From CAVUBL01 sp963837945 (GTDB lineage: Bacteria; Acidobacteriota; Thermoanaerobaculia; Multivoradales; DATKCC01), in contig CAWIQD010000032.1 in assembly GCA_963837945.1 (NCBI GenBank), forward strand, positions 134,052 through 198,051: a DNA stretch of 64,000 bases, given 5' to 3'. A program made the position numbers and the translations under genes. The notes under the pieces are model-generated. The model saw only the letters and a program-made list of their open reading frames with translations, searched no databases and was not told the DNA's origin. Shown here one piece after another: positions 55,951-63,923 of the stretch. Every line of letters begins with the position of its first letter. The stretch's first letter is position 1.

Positions 55951-57309
55951 ATGAGCGAGCCGATGGGGAACCGCTGGGCGACGCGGCTGGAGCTCGACCA
56001 GCTTCTGGAGTCGCTGCCCCCGCCGGGGCCCGGGGTGGCGACGCTCGAGCCACGCGACCTGGTCTCGCCCGAGGTGAGGCTCGACGAGCCCGTCGAGCCG
56101 GCCGCCGACTCCGGCGAGCCCTGGCTCCCCCGGACCACCCTCGCCGCAGTCCTCGAAACCGCCGAGCGGCTCCGCCTCTCGACCGAGGCCGAGCGACTGC
56201 TCGCCCCGGAGCTCGCGACGCGTCTCGAGCGCCATCCGGAGACCCGGGCCCGGATGTTGATCGACAACCAGGCCCGCTTCCAGACCTGGGGCCTGGTCGA
56301 AGAGCTGATCGCCCGCAGCGTACAGGCCACCTTCGAGTCCCAGCCCAGCCGCGGCGTGCGCCTCGCCCGGCTCGCGGCGTCGGTCTCCGACCATCTCGAC
56401 GAGCGGTCCTACGGGCGGAGCCTGGCGGCCGACCTGCGGGCCAGGGCCTGGGGCAACCTCGGCAACGCCTACCGCTGCGCCAGCCAGTTTCGGGCCGCGG
56501 CGGCCGCCCTGCGCCAGGCCGACGATCTGCTGCTCGACGGCACCGGGGACCCGCTCGAGGAGGCGAACCTGCTGAGCTACCGGGCGTCGCTCGCCACCCT
56601 GCTCGGCGACTACGAGCTCGCCCTCAGGATCCTGGAGTCCGCGGCCGCGATCTACCGCGAGCTCGACGAGACCGTCCTGCTCGCGAAGATCCTGGTCCAG
56701 CAGTCCGCCGTCCTGCCCTTCGTCGACCCGGAACGCGGCCTGGCCGCGGCGCAAGAGGCCGAGCGCCTGGTGGCCGGCAGCGGCGAGCGCCGCCTGCTGT
56801 TCGGCGCCCGCTTGAACCAGGTCGGCTGCCTGACGGCGGCGGGCCGGCCCGACCAGGCGCAGATGCTCCTCGACGCCAGCCGCTCGCTGTGCCGGGAGTT
56901 CGACGACCCGTGGAGCCTGGTCCACGTCGCCTGGGCCGAGGCCCGCCTCTACTTCGCCCAGGAGCGCTACGACGAGGCCGGAGCCGCCTTCGAGTTCCTC
57001 CTCGACGAGCTCCTGCGCCGGGATCAGCACCTCGACGCGGTGCTGGCCGCCCTCGACCTGGCCGCCGCCCGCCTGTGCCTGGGCGAGGCGGTCCGGGCCT
57101 CCGAGCTCGCCGCCGCCATGGCGCAGCGCCTGCGCGGCTGGGGCGCCCACGCCCGCGCCCGCGAGGCCTGGGCGCTCCTGCGCCGGGCCCTGTCGCTCGA
57201 GCAGGCCGACCTCGAGCTGATCCGCGAGGTCGCCGACTACTTCCGCCGCTCCTGGAAGAACCCGCGGCTGCGCTTCCGCCCGGCGTCCCGGGTGGCGGAT
57301 CGGGATTGA
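55951..57309 (+). CDS. TPR-rich protein, paralogue of the gene at 8682
   Basis: 452 residues, all helical. N-terminal 50 residues are Pro/Glu-rich (LDQLLESLPPPGPG). Repeats: RARAWGNLGNAYRCASQFR, GTGDPLEEANLLSYRASLATLLGDY, LRILESAAAIYRELDE, LFGARLNQVGCLTAAGRPDQA and ARLYFAQERYDEAGAAFEFLL. Compared with the 8682 gene it lacks the Cys cluster but keeps the GDPLEEA repeat and overall order. No enzymatic domain. Its stop overlaps the -35 box of the riboswitch promoter, so the following subtilase is separately transcribed. Confidence 0.75.
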   Translation: MSEPMGNRWATRLELDQLLESLPPPGPGVATLEPRDLVSPEVRLDEPVEPAADSGEPWLPRTTLAAVLETAERLRLSTEAERLLAPELATRLERHPETRARMLIDNQARFQTWGLVEELIARSVQATFESQPSRGVRLARLAASVSDHLDERSYGRSLAADLRARAWGNLGNAYRCASQFRAAAAALRQADDLLLDGTGDPLEEANLLSYRASLATLLGDYELALRILESAAAIYRELDETVLLAKILVQQSAVLPFVDPERGLAAAQEAERLVAGSGERRLLFGARLNQVGCLTAAGRPDQAQMLLDASRSLCREFDDPWSLVHVAWAEARLYFAQERYDEAGAAFEFLLDELLRRDQHLDAVLAALDLAAARLCLGEAVRASELAAAMAQRLRGWGAHARAREAWALLRRALSLEQADLELIREVADYFRRSWKNPRLRFRPASRVADRD

Positions 57310-57334
57310 ATCCGCAACCGGTACTCGCTATACT
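57306..57334 (+). promoter_or_regulatory. Promoter of the riboswitch-subtilase transcript
   Basis: TTGAAT (57306-57311), 17-base spacer, TATACT (57329-57334). The expected start site is at about 57341, exactly where the aptamer's P1 stem opens. The -35 overlaps the TPR stop codon. Confidence 0.75.
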
Positions 57335-57340
57335 GCGAAC

Positions 57341-57427
57341 AGCTTCGTTCAGGGCAAAGTCACCGTGAGGTGGCGACGCAAAGCGCAGGGCCTCCGCTCG
57401 GGAGGCGGCCTCGCTGCCGAAGCTCCG
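57341..57427 (+). ncRNA. GEMM-I cyclic dinucleotide riboswitch
   Basis: The outer stem P1 is AGCTTCG (57341-57347) with CGAAGCT (57419-57425, approx.). Inside are the conserved AGGGCAAA (57351), a P2 arm closed by a GTGA (GNRA) tetraloop (ACC-GTGA-GGT), the GACGCAAAGC core (57375-57384) and a P3 arm CCTCC/GGAGG with a G/C-rich closing helix, then GCTGCCGAAGCT. Order and wording fit the class I c-di-GMP aptamer; GEMM variants also bind cGAMP. It occupies the leader of the secreted subtilase, 55 bases before the start. No clear terminator follows, so control may be at translation (GAAGGAGAT at 57466). Confidence 0.85.
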
Positions 57428-57479
57428 TGGACGAGCCGTTTTCACTTATCTTGAAGGTCCGAAAGAAGGAGATCCCCCT

Positions 57480-58835
57480 TTGAAGCGCAGAATCCATGTA
57501 CTCGGAGCCGCCCTCGCCGGCACTCTCATCCTCGCTCTGGCGGCCGCCGCCCCCGCCGCCGCCGCCTCGTACGTCCTCGACTCCTCGCACTGGGGCGCCA
57601 AGCAGACCGCAGCGGTCCAGGCCGCCGGCGGGTCGGTGGTCTGGAGCCACGGTGGCACCGGCCTGGGCGTCGCCACCTCCGACAACCCGAGCTTCCTGGC
57701 GCAGGTCCAGGCGAGCAAGGCGTTCAACTCGGCGGCCCAGGACGTGACCGTGCAGTGGCAACCGAACGGGCCCCAGCAGGAGGCGATCACCCCCGGTGAC
57801 GAGGGCTTCTTCCCGCTGCAATGGAACATGCAGTCGATCGACGCTCCGGCCGCCTGGGCCACCGGTTGCACCGGCGCGGGCGCGCGGGTCGCGATCATCG
57901 ACGGCGGCATCTACAACCTGCACGCCGACCTCGCTCCCAACCTCGACACCGCCTGCTCGGTCTCCTTCGTTCCCGGCAAGGCCTACAACCAGGACGTCGG
58001 CACCTTCTGGCACGCGACCCACGTGGCCGGCATCGTGGCCGCCGCGGACAACGGCTTCGGCGTGATCGGCGTGGCGCCCGAGGCGACTCTCATGGGCGTC
58101 AAGGTGCTCGACAACGGCTCCGGCAGCTTCGGCGCAGTGATCGGCGGCATCCTCTACGCCTCCGACCCGGCGGCCTTCGGCCTCGGCGGTTGCCAGCGGG
58201 CCGACATCATCAACATGAGCCTCGGCGCGCTGTTCCCGAAGAGCGCTCCGGGCGGCGGCCAGCTCGTGGGCGCCATGGCCAAGGCGGTCAACTTCGCCGC
58301 GTCGAAGGGCGTGCTGGTGGTCTCGGCGGCCGGCAACGACGGCGTCGACCTCGGGCAGGCCGGCAACTACACCGACGTCCCCTGCGAGTCCGGCAGCGGC
58401 GTGTGCGTGTCGGCGACCGGTCCGGTCGGCTTCGCCCTCGGCGCCACCAACTTCGACCGCCTCGCCTCCTACTCGAACTACGGCGAGGGCACGGTGACCG
58501 TGGCCGGCCCCGGCGGCGACTTCGTCCTGCCGGGCAACGACGTGTGCGTGGTCAGCGGGTTCGTCAACTTCTGCTGGGTCTTCGACCTCGTGATCAGCGA
58601 CTGCAAGGGCACCTCGGTCCCGCCCTCGTACTCGTTCTGCTTCGCGGCCGGCACCAGCATGGCGACCCCGGCGACCTCGGGCGTGGCCGCGCTGATCGTC
58701 GGCTCGCACCCGGGCATCTCGCTGGGCGCGCTGAAGGCCAAGCTCCAGCAGACGGCGACCGACTCCGGCCCGAATGGCCACGACCAGTACTACGGTCACG
58801 GCTTCGTCAACGCGTACAACGCCTGCACCAACTGA
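57480..58835 (+). CDS. Secreted S8 (subtilisin-like) serine protease
   Basis: 451 residues from TTG 57480, AAGGAG 8-13 bases upstream. Signal peptide 1-28, an I9-like prodomain region (29-115), then the subtilase domain: D141 in VAIIDGGIYNLH, H178 in FWHATHVAGIVAAA, the Asn of the oxyanion hole in VVSAAGNDGVD, and nucleophile Ser (about 393) in AAGTSMATPATSG. Four or more Cys in the C-terminal half suggest disulfides. It is a single gene with its own promoter, riboswitch and terminator, so protease output follows the cyclic dinucleotide level. Confidence 0.93.
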   Translation: MKRRIHVLGAALAGTLILALAAAAPAAAASYVLDSSHWGAKQTAAVQAAGGSVVWSHGGTGLGVATSDNPSFLAQVQASKAFNSAAQDVTVQWQPNGPQQEAITPGDEGFFPLQWNMQSIDAPAAWATGCTGAGARVAIIDGGIYNLHADLAPNLDTACSVSFVPGKAYNQDVGTFWHATHVAGIVAAADNGFGVIGVAPEATLMGVKVLDNGSGSFGAVIGGILYASDPAAFGLGGCQRADIINMSLGALFPKSAPGGGQLVGAMAKAVNFAASKGVLVVSAAGNDGVDLGQAGNYTDVPCESGSGVCVSATGPVGFALGATNFDRLASYSNYGEGTVTVAGPGGDFVLPGNDVCVVSGFVNFCWVFDLVISDCKGTSVPPSYSFCFAAGTSMATPATSGVAALIVGSHPGISLGALKAKLQQTATDSGPNGHDQYYGHGFVNAYNACTN

Positions 58836-58860
58836 GGCGCGAAGCCATTGCAGGTCCTGG

Positions 58861-58886
58861 AAAGGGGAGGCTCCGGCCTCCCCTTT
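58861..58886 (+). terminator. Terminator hairpin after the subtilase gene
   Basis: Perfect 11-bp stem: AAAGGGGAGGC (58861-58871), loop TCCG, GCCTCCCCTTT (58876-58886), then CGTGTCTC. 26 bases after the stop. Confidence 0.75.
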
Positions 58887-58942
58887 CGTGTCTCTGGACG
58901 GGAGACTCCTCTCGGCATGGCCGGCGGGGCCGGCCTTCCCGC

Positions 58943-59452
58943 TCAGAGGTCGGGCGGAGCGACCTCCGAGACCTTGCCGTCCTTGAGCCTGACCGTGCCG
59001 CGGACGGCGCCGGCGCCGGGGACCTCGCCGCGGTAGACCAGGGTGCGCGAGAAGCCGATCTCTCGCGTCGCGTCCGGCGGACCGAGGATCGCGACGACGT
59101 CCTCCTCGGACATCCCGAGGTGGAGCTTGGCCCAGTTGGCGGCGACGGTCCACGGCCGGGGCTCGGAGCTTCGAAGCTCCGGCGGCTCCGGCGGCTCCGG
59201 CGAGCCATGGTCGGCGGCCTGCGGCGCGTCGCCCTCGGCCGGTGCCAGCTGGGTAGGCGCGAGGCGCTGTTCGAGGGCCGTGAGCCGGCGGCCCTGCTCG
59301 GCCACCAGGCGCGCGAGCTCGGCGACTTTGGCCTCGAGTGCCGCGACGCGGGCGTCCGCCGCGGCCTTCGGCGGCGGCGCGGGCCGAGCGGCGGCAGGGC
59401 CGGCGAGAAGCAGGCACATCGGGGGGATCAGGGCCAGGATCGATCGCTTCAT
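58943..59452 (-). CDS. BamE/SmpA-like periplasmic protein with coiled coil
   Basis: 169 residues. Signal peptide 1-22 without a Cys. Residues 35-65 form a coiled coil (VAALEAKVAELARLVAEQG). After a Pro/Glu linker comes a small SmpA/OmlA-type domain: WAKLHLGMSEEDVVAILGPP, TLVYRGEVPG, GTVRLKDGKVSEVAPP. Such domains bind outer-membrane proteins or lipids. Not the true BamE lipoprotein, since it lacks a lipobox. The 239 bases between it and the MFS gene hold no recognised feature. Confidence 0.7.
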   Translation of the reverse strand: MKRSILALIPPMCLLLAGPAAARPAPPPKAAADARVAALEAKVAELARLVAEQGRRLTALEQRLAPTQLAPAEGDAPQAADHGSPEPPEPPELRSSEPRPWTVAANWAKLHLGMSEEDVVAILGPPDATREIGFSRTLVYRGEVPGAGAVRGTVRLKDGKVSEVAPPDL

Positions 59453-59691
59453 GAGTTGCCTCCCGGAGTCGTGATCGTCGGCAGTCTACGACGCCGGGCC
59501 GACTCGCCCGAGCGCCCGCCAGCACGCTTCCTGCAAGAACCGAGCGCACCATGCTCGCGACGGGCCACGTCGCGAGCTTTTCGCTCCACCCTCCACAGCT
59601 ACCCCGACGACGGCATCGCCTCCGTCGCGACGCCTCGTATCTGGCCCCACGGCGCTCGCAACGCGACCGTGCGGACTTCCACCACGGGCTG

Positions 59692-60996
59692 CTAGGTTCT
59701 GGCGGCCGTACGAGGGATCGCCAGGGCGGCGAGCACCACGAGCACCGTCATGGCGGCCGACACCAGGAAGACACCGGAGCCGATCGTGCCGTAGAGGAGA
59801 CCGCCCGCCAGCAGCCCCGCGATGCTCGCCACCGCGGCGGCGCTGCCGGCGAAGCCCTGGACCGCTCCCTGCGCGCGCCGGCCGGCCGCCTTCGAGAGGA
59901 GCGACAGGAGCGACGGCCACATGAGCCCGTTGCCCAGCGCCAGGAGAGCGGTTCCGAGATAGATCACCGGGGTCGCGCGCGAGGTGAAGGCGACGAAGCT
60001 CGCCGCGAGCACCAGGGCGCCGCCCACGACCAGCCGGCGATCCGGCCAGACCTTGGCCGCCCGCTCGAGCACCGGCCCCTGGACCAGGGCCATCGAGAGA
60101 CCCATGGCCGAGAAGAAGATCCCGAGACCGGCGAGCGACCAGCCGAGCCCGGCCGCGGCGTAGACCGGGAAGGCGATGTAGAAGAGGTTGAACGCGAGGA
60201 AGACCAGGAAGTGCAGGCCCAGGAGCAGGCCCACGCCGGGCAGCGCCAGGATCTGGCGGCTCGAGAGCCTGTCCGCGCCCGCGAGCCGGAAACACTCCTT
60301 GGGCTCTTGGCCGAGGACCTTTCGCACTCCGGGCGGCTCCGGGTCGGCCGCGAGCGTGCACGGCTCGGCGTCCGGGAGAAGCAAGACGATGACGAGACTC
60401 GCCACGGCCGAGACGAGCAAGGCGGCCGCGACCGGCAGCGTCTCGCCCCACGCCGTGGCACCGAGGAGGCCGGCGAGCGCCGGACCGACGACGAAGCCGA
60501 GGTTCGAGGCGACCGCCATCTTCCCGAAGACGGCGCTTCGGGCGTCCTCGCCGGTGACGTCGGCGAGATAGGCATTCGCCACCGAAACGTTGCCGCCGGT
60601 CAGGCCGTCGAGCGCCCGCGCCACGAAGAGGAGCGCCAGAGGCAGGGTGAGGGTGAACGCGCCGACGACGGTCGAGTCGACGCCGAAGAGCGGGCGGGCC
60701 GGCAGCTGGAGGGCGATCAGAAAGATGCCCCAGGAGGCCAACGTCCCGAGGTGGCTCAAGAGCAGGATGCGTTTCCTGCCGAACCGGTCGGACCACCGCC
60801 CCAGGACCGGCGCCCCGACCAGCTGGAAGGCCGAGTAGGTCGCGCCCAGGACCCCGTAGACGAGCGCGTTCCCTCCCAGGCGAGTCACCAGGAAGACGAG
60901 AAACGGCAGGACGATGCTGAAGCCCAGGCTGCCGACGAAGTCGACCGCGAAGATCGGAGCGAGGGAGATCGGCCTCGGGCGAGTCGGCGCAGGCAT
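59692..60996 (-). CDS. MFS multidrug/tetracycline-type efflux transporter
   Basis: 434 residues with 12 predicted helices. TM1 AVDFVGSLGFSIVLPFLVFL, motif A GRWSDRFGRKRILLLS, TM5-type motif C-like LGFVVGPALAGLLG, and YLADVTGEDARSAVFG (the antiporter wording of the TetA/DHA1 group). The substrate is unknown. ATG 60996 is preferred over GTG a few codons upstream. It is a single gene. Confidence 0.85.
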   Translation of the reverse strand: MPAPTRPRPISLAPIFAVDFVGSLGFSIVLPFLVFLVTRLGGNALVYGVLGATYSAFQLVGAPVLGRWSDRFGRKRILLLSHLGTLASWGIFLIALQLPARPLFGVDSTVVGAFTLTLPLALLFVARALDGLTGGNVSVANAYLADVTGEDARSAVFGKMAVASNLGFVVGPALAGLLGATAWGETLPVAAALLVSAVASLVIVLLLPDAEPCTLAADPEPPGVRKVLGQEPKECFRLAGADRLSSRQILALPGVGLLLGLHFLVFLAFNLFYIAFPVYAAAGLGWSLAGLGIFFSAMGLSMALVQGPVLERAAKVWPDRRLVVGGALVLAASFVAFTSRATPVIYLGTALLALGNGLMWPSLLSLLSKAAGRRAQGAVQGFAGSAAAVASIAGLLAGGLLYGTIGSGVFLVSAAMTVLVVLAALAIPRTAART

Positions 60997-61118
60997 GACG
61001 TGGGCCGCGGAACGGGGGCCGGTCGAGGATAGCGCACGGGCCGGCAGGGTAGGGACCTGCGAGTCTCGGACCCCGCCGCGCCCTTTCGCCTTCCGCGCTT
61101 CCCTGAGAGAATCCGGCG

Positions 61119-61349
61119 ATGCCTGTAGCCGCCAAGCCGTTGTTTCGCCCGGACGTCGTGGCCCGGCGGGTTCGGGGCTTCGTCCTGCCGGAGCGCGTGC
61201 CGGCTGCGCAGGGAATGCTGCGGAACTGGGCGGCGCTGATCGACGGGGCGAAGTTCGCCTCCTACCGGGGCGATGCCAAGCCCTACCAGATCCGTCAGTT
61301 CCTGGCTCTCGTGGAGCAGTACAATCTCCGCATGGGAGGCGGCTCATGA
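61119..61349 (+). CDS. Small protein upstream of HicB-like gene
   Basis: 76 residues, not recognised with confidence. Sequence: basic N-terminus (PLFRPDVVARRVRGFVLPER), a helical core MLRNWAALIDGAKFAS and IRQFLALVEQYNLRMG. The helix-rich run vaguely recalls N-termini of type II restriction-modification proteins. The stop overlaps the HicB-like start (ATGA), so it occupies the place a toxin such as HicA would, but it lacks the GW-type HicA motif. Confidence 0.5.
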   Translation: MPVAAKPLFRPDVVARRVRGFVLPERVPAAQGMLRNWAALIDGAKFASYRGDAKPYQIRQFLALVEQYNLRMGGGS

Positions 61350-61567
61350 GCGATTACCACATCAACATCTTCTGGAGCGACGAGGATGGTTGCTACGTCG
61401 CAGACATCCCGGACCTCCGGTTCTGCTCGGCCTTCGGCGACACTCCTGAGCAGGCACTCGCCGAGGTCGAGAAGGCGAAGGAGGCCTGGCTGGCTACCGC
61501 CCGCGACCGCGGTCAGGAGCCTCCGACGCCCCGCTATCGTCCAGCGATCTACCAGCTCGCTAGGTAG
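61346..61567 (+). CDS. HicB-family antitoxin-like protein
   Basis: 73 residues. The HicB fold opening HINIFWSDEDGCYVADIPDL, then SAFGDTPEQALAEVEKAKEAWL, as in the short HicB proteins that lack the C-terminal DNA-binding domain. HicB proteins neutralise the HicA mRNA interferase. Here HicA is missing, so it is a solitary antitoxin-type gene or works with the overlapping 76-residue protein. Confidence 0.8.
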   Translation: MSDYHINIFWSDEDGCYVADIPDLRFCSAFGDTPEQALAEVEKAKEAWLATARDRGQEPPTPRYRPAIYQLAR

Positions 61568-61710
61568 CTCGCCACCTACCAGTCACTGCGGGACAAGCCT
61601 CCTTGATGCTGCTCTCCCCGGTGAACCCTGCGTTCGACACCGGTAGGCAAACGGCCGTCGTAACGCACGTCTCCTGAGGGACTTACAGAGACCCACGAAA
61701 TCGGTAGAGT

Positions 61711-61995
61711 CTACGCCGCTGCGGTGTCGAGGCGGGCGGTTTGGAGCTGCCTGGGCGGAGGGATGTCGAGTGTTTTCAGGATCTTGCGCTGCTCGGGGGT
61801 GAGCTTCGTGACGACCTGGAAGGCGCCATCTTTTGTCCGAAGATCCACGCGGTGGATCTGGTCGAGCGCGTCTCGGACGCGCTCCCAGCCCCGGCCGGTC
61901 TCGATCTCGAGGAGACGGATGAGCAGGAGGGCCAGCCAGCAGAGCAGCACGTGGGCCTCGATGCGCTCCGGCAGCCGGTGGTACAAGGGGCGCAA
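61711..61995 (-). pseudogene. C-terminal remnant of an IS1634/IS4-type transposase
   Basis: About 94 residues with RPLYHRLPERIEAHVLLCWLALLLIRLLE, read in parts, the C-terminal end of IS1634-type DDE transposases (the YHR...E(R/A)H region). The catalytic DDE core is missing; upstream the frame breaks at about 62000 and sequence becomes unrelated. No terminal inverted repeats are evident. It marks past insertion in this accessory stretch. The gap 61568-61710 holds nothing else. Confidence 0.7.
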
Positions 61996-62047
61996 GTTTC
62001 CGTGGCGTCCACGGGCGGCAGCGCCGGACGCGCGTTCATCGGCCGGC

Positions 62048-62446
62048 CTACGGGTCCTCCGGGTCCCCTTTCTTGGCGCCCACGACTGCGAGTGCTGCCT
62101 CCAGAGCTGCCGTCACCTTTCGGAGCGCCTTCGCCTGTCGCCCGCTGACCGTACCGACCTGGACTTGGTCCGGGTCGCCCGCGTCGGCATAGCTCGCGGC
62201 CTCCCCCAACCGCTCGGTGACCTCCACCAGGTCGAGACGCGCCGCCTCCGCCTCGGCGTAGACCATCTGGACCGGGCACGGCGCCCGGACCGCCTCCCCC
62301 ACCATGGCGTGGAGCAGCTCTCCGAAACGCCGGAGGATCTCCTGGTTCTCGGGCTCGCCGGAGAGGGTCGCCAGAAACCCCTCTCGGAAGGTGGGGCTCG
62401 GGGTCGGGGCGGACGGGTAGGCGGCGCGGCGGCGCTCCCCGGGCAT
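62048..62446 (-). CDS. Hypothetical protein
   Basis: 132 residues, not recognised. Mostly helical: TPSPTFREGFLATLSGEPENQ, EILRRFGELLHAMVGEAVRAP, EAEAARLDLVEVTERLGEA and KALRKVTAALEAALAVVGAKKG. The ATG overlaps the stop of the gene before it. Composition matches the chromosome. It is next to the transposase remnant, as expected for mobile accessory cargo. Confidence 0.55.
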   Translation of the reverse strand: MPGERRRAAYPSAPTPSPTFREGFLATLSGEPENQEILRRFGELLHAMVGEAVRAPCPVQMVYAEAEAARLDLVEVTERLGEAASYADAGDPDQVQVGTVSGRQAKALRKVTAALEAALAVVGAKKGDPEDP

Positions 62447-62790
62447 CACATGTCCTCCCGGAAGTCGGCGAGCGCGGCGGAGAAGTGCCGCGCAAGCTCC
62501 TCGGGGGTCCAGTCGAGGGCGCGGAAGGCACCAGCGAGGGCGCTGTCCACGCCGGGGGCGTCGGTCGAGTCCGCGGCGCCGTGGCCCACGAGCCAGCAGC
62601 GGGCGGCTTCGGCGGCGGACAGGAGCCGGAATCGCTCGGGGTCGCCGGCTTCCAGGACCGTCTCGACGGCGGGAGGGGCGGCGAGGATCTCGGCGGAGAT
62701 GTGCAGCAGGCCGAGGCCGATGAAAAGGGAGACCCGGAGTTGCTCGTTCGTCGGGTCGTCGGGCGAGATACGATCTTTCCAGCTGCTCAT
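62446..62790 (-). CDS. Hypothetical protein
   Basis: 114 residues, acidic, helical, with a perfect AAGGAGGTG ribosome-binding site 7 bases before ATG 62790. Segments: RISPDDPTNEQLRVSLFIGL, LLHISAEILAAPPAVETVLE and RFLSLSAAEAARCWLVGHGA-like text. No family recognised. Coupled (ATGA) to the next hypothetical gene; the pair is probably one functional unit. Confidence 0.6.
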   Translation of the reverse strand: MSSWKDRISPDDPTNEQLRVSLFIGLGLLHISAEILAAPPAVETVLEAGDPERFRLLSAAEAARCWLVGHGAADSTDAPGVDSALAGAFRALDWTPEELARHFSAALADFREDM

Positions 62791-62899
62791 GGAGTGGCAC
62801 CTCCTTGAGTGGTCAGGCTCCGGTGGGTGTGCGTGCACCTGCCGGGGCCGCTCCTGGTTAATCGGATGACTTGTCCATGGACCGATTATGCCATACTTA

Positions 62900-62944
62900 C
62901 GGAAGACTGTAAATATGCCGCAATGGAACAGCTACTGTCTTCCG
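62900..62944 (+). promoter_or_regulatory. Inverted repeat before RHH gene
   Basis: CGGAAGAC (62900-62907) and GTCTTCCG (62937-62944) are perfect inverted arms around an AT-rich centre (TGTAAATATG). They end 2 bases before ATG 62947, as an operator for autoregulation by the RHH protein or an RNA hairpin would. Confidence 0.5.
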
Positions 62945-62946
62945 GC

Positions 62947-63131
62947 ATGAGCCCGAACGATCCACACGACGAGAGACGCCGGGAGGGCATCACGACCTCC
63001 GGAGTCAAGAAGACCATCTGGTTCCACGAGGACAGGCAGAAGGCCTGCGCATCAGGGCCTTCGAGGACCGCCGCTCCGAGTCCTCGATCGTTCGGGAGGC
63101 TCTCAGGCGTTTCCTTGGCATCGAGGATTGA
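62947..63131 (+). CDS. Ribbon-helix-helix protein, frameshifted
   Basis: About 61 residues after restoring one C near 63048 (GVKKTIWFHEDRQKALRIRAFEDRR). Strand GVKKTIWFHED and helix-turn-helix RRSESSIVREALRRFLGIED match MetJ/Arc-type antitoxins. The start may be ATG 62923 instead. No toxin gene follows on this strand; the PIN gene downstream is convergent. Confidence 0.6.
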
Positions 63132-63231
63132 GACGGCAGCCCTCCTCACCAATTCTCCCTCCTTGGGTCCCGCTGGAGCACAAATCCTCGCGAAGTTGCC
63201 TTCCACAGGACGCCGGAAAGCAGGCCCCTTC

Positions 63232-63647
63232 TCAGAGAAGGACGTTCTCGAACGGCTCCTGGCGCTTCCAGCGATAAGCGCTGAAGTCGCGGGGTCTGTC
63301 GAGAGGATGCGGCCGTCGCAGCTCCTCGGCGAGGAGGACGAGCGAAGCGTTCGCCAGATCGATGGGCAGATTCTCGTAGGTCTCCATCAGGGAGGCGAGG
63401 CGGTAAGCATGCTCGGGGCGCAGGTCGAACAAGGCGGAGGCGCCGGCGCCGAGGCTCTCGACGAAGGCGCGCTGACTGGCTGTGCCGATCCGACTGAGGA
63501 GGAGGTAGCAGGTCTCGGTCACGACGGGCCAGGTCGAGATCAGAGGCTCGCCGATCTCCTCGAGGCAGGCCTTCAAGCGTGCGCGATGCGGGTCACGCCG
63601 ATCGGCCAGGGCCATAAAGAAGCTTCAGCGTCGGCGCCGATCACCAT
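63232..63647 (-). CDS. PIN-domain toxin (VapC-like), frameshifted near start
   Basis: About 138 residues if one A is restored near 63622 (VIGADAESFFMALADRRDP). PIN features: first acidic Asp in GAD, HRARLKACLEEIGEPLISTWPVVTE with the second acidic residue, YLLLSRIG, LMETYENLPIDLANASLVLLAEEL with the late DLADA-like Asp, and DFSAYRW near the end. A ribonuclease toxin. The start overlaps the end of the RHH antitoxin gene. Confidence 0.75.
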
Positions 63648-63923
63648 GCTTGGCGGCCAGGAGCGCTGCGATCTCCTCCTTGTAACGATCCGAGAGATCG
63701 GCGGGGCCTTCGCCGGAGCCGATGAAACCCGTGGCGGTCAGGATCTCGAGGGGCGATCGAGTCGGCGGGCGGGCTTCCTTGTAGGCCAGGGTCGATTCCA
63801 CGCTTCACGATGTCGCTCACGGCCAGGCCCGTCGTCACGCTTCAGGTAGTCGAGCTTGGCCGCGCGATCCTCGTCGAGGCGGGCGTTGACTCGGGCAGCG
63901 TGGGGTTGGGTAATGGTTGTCAT
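63625..63923 (-). CDS. RHH antitoxin (VapB-like), multiple frameshifts
   Basis: About 98 residues when read through three frames: TTITQPHAARVNARLDEDRAAKLDYLKR, in parts, then TGLAVSDIVKRGID, LAYKEARRLDRP and EILTATGFIGSGEGPADLSDRYKEEIAALLAAKHGD, in parts. It is the CopG/RHH type with a C-terminal toxin-binding tail. GGAGG precedes ATG 63923. Three one-base indels in 150 bases at the window end suggest poor read depth. Confidence 0.7.

Noticed and set aside
62886..63206. Minus-strand frame of 106 codons opposite the RHH gene
   Set aside because: No recognisable fold, no ribosome-binding site, and the plus strand encodes a clear RHH motif.
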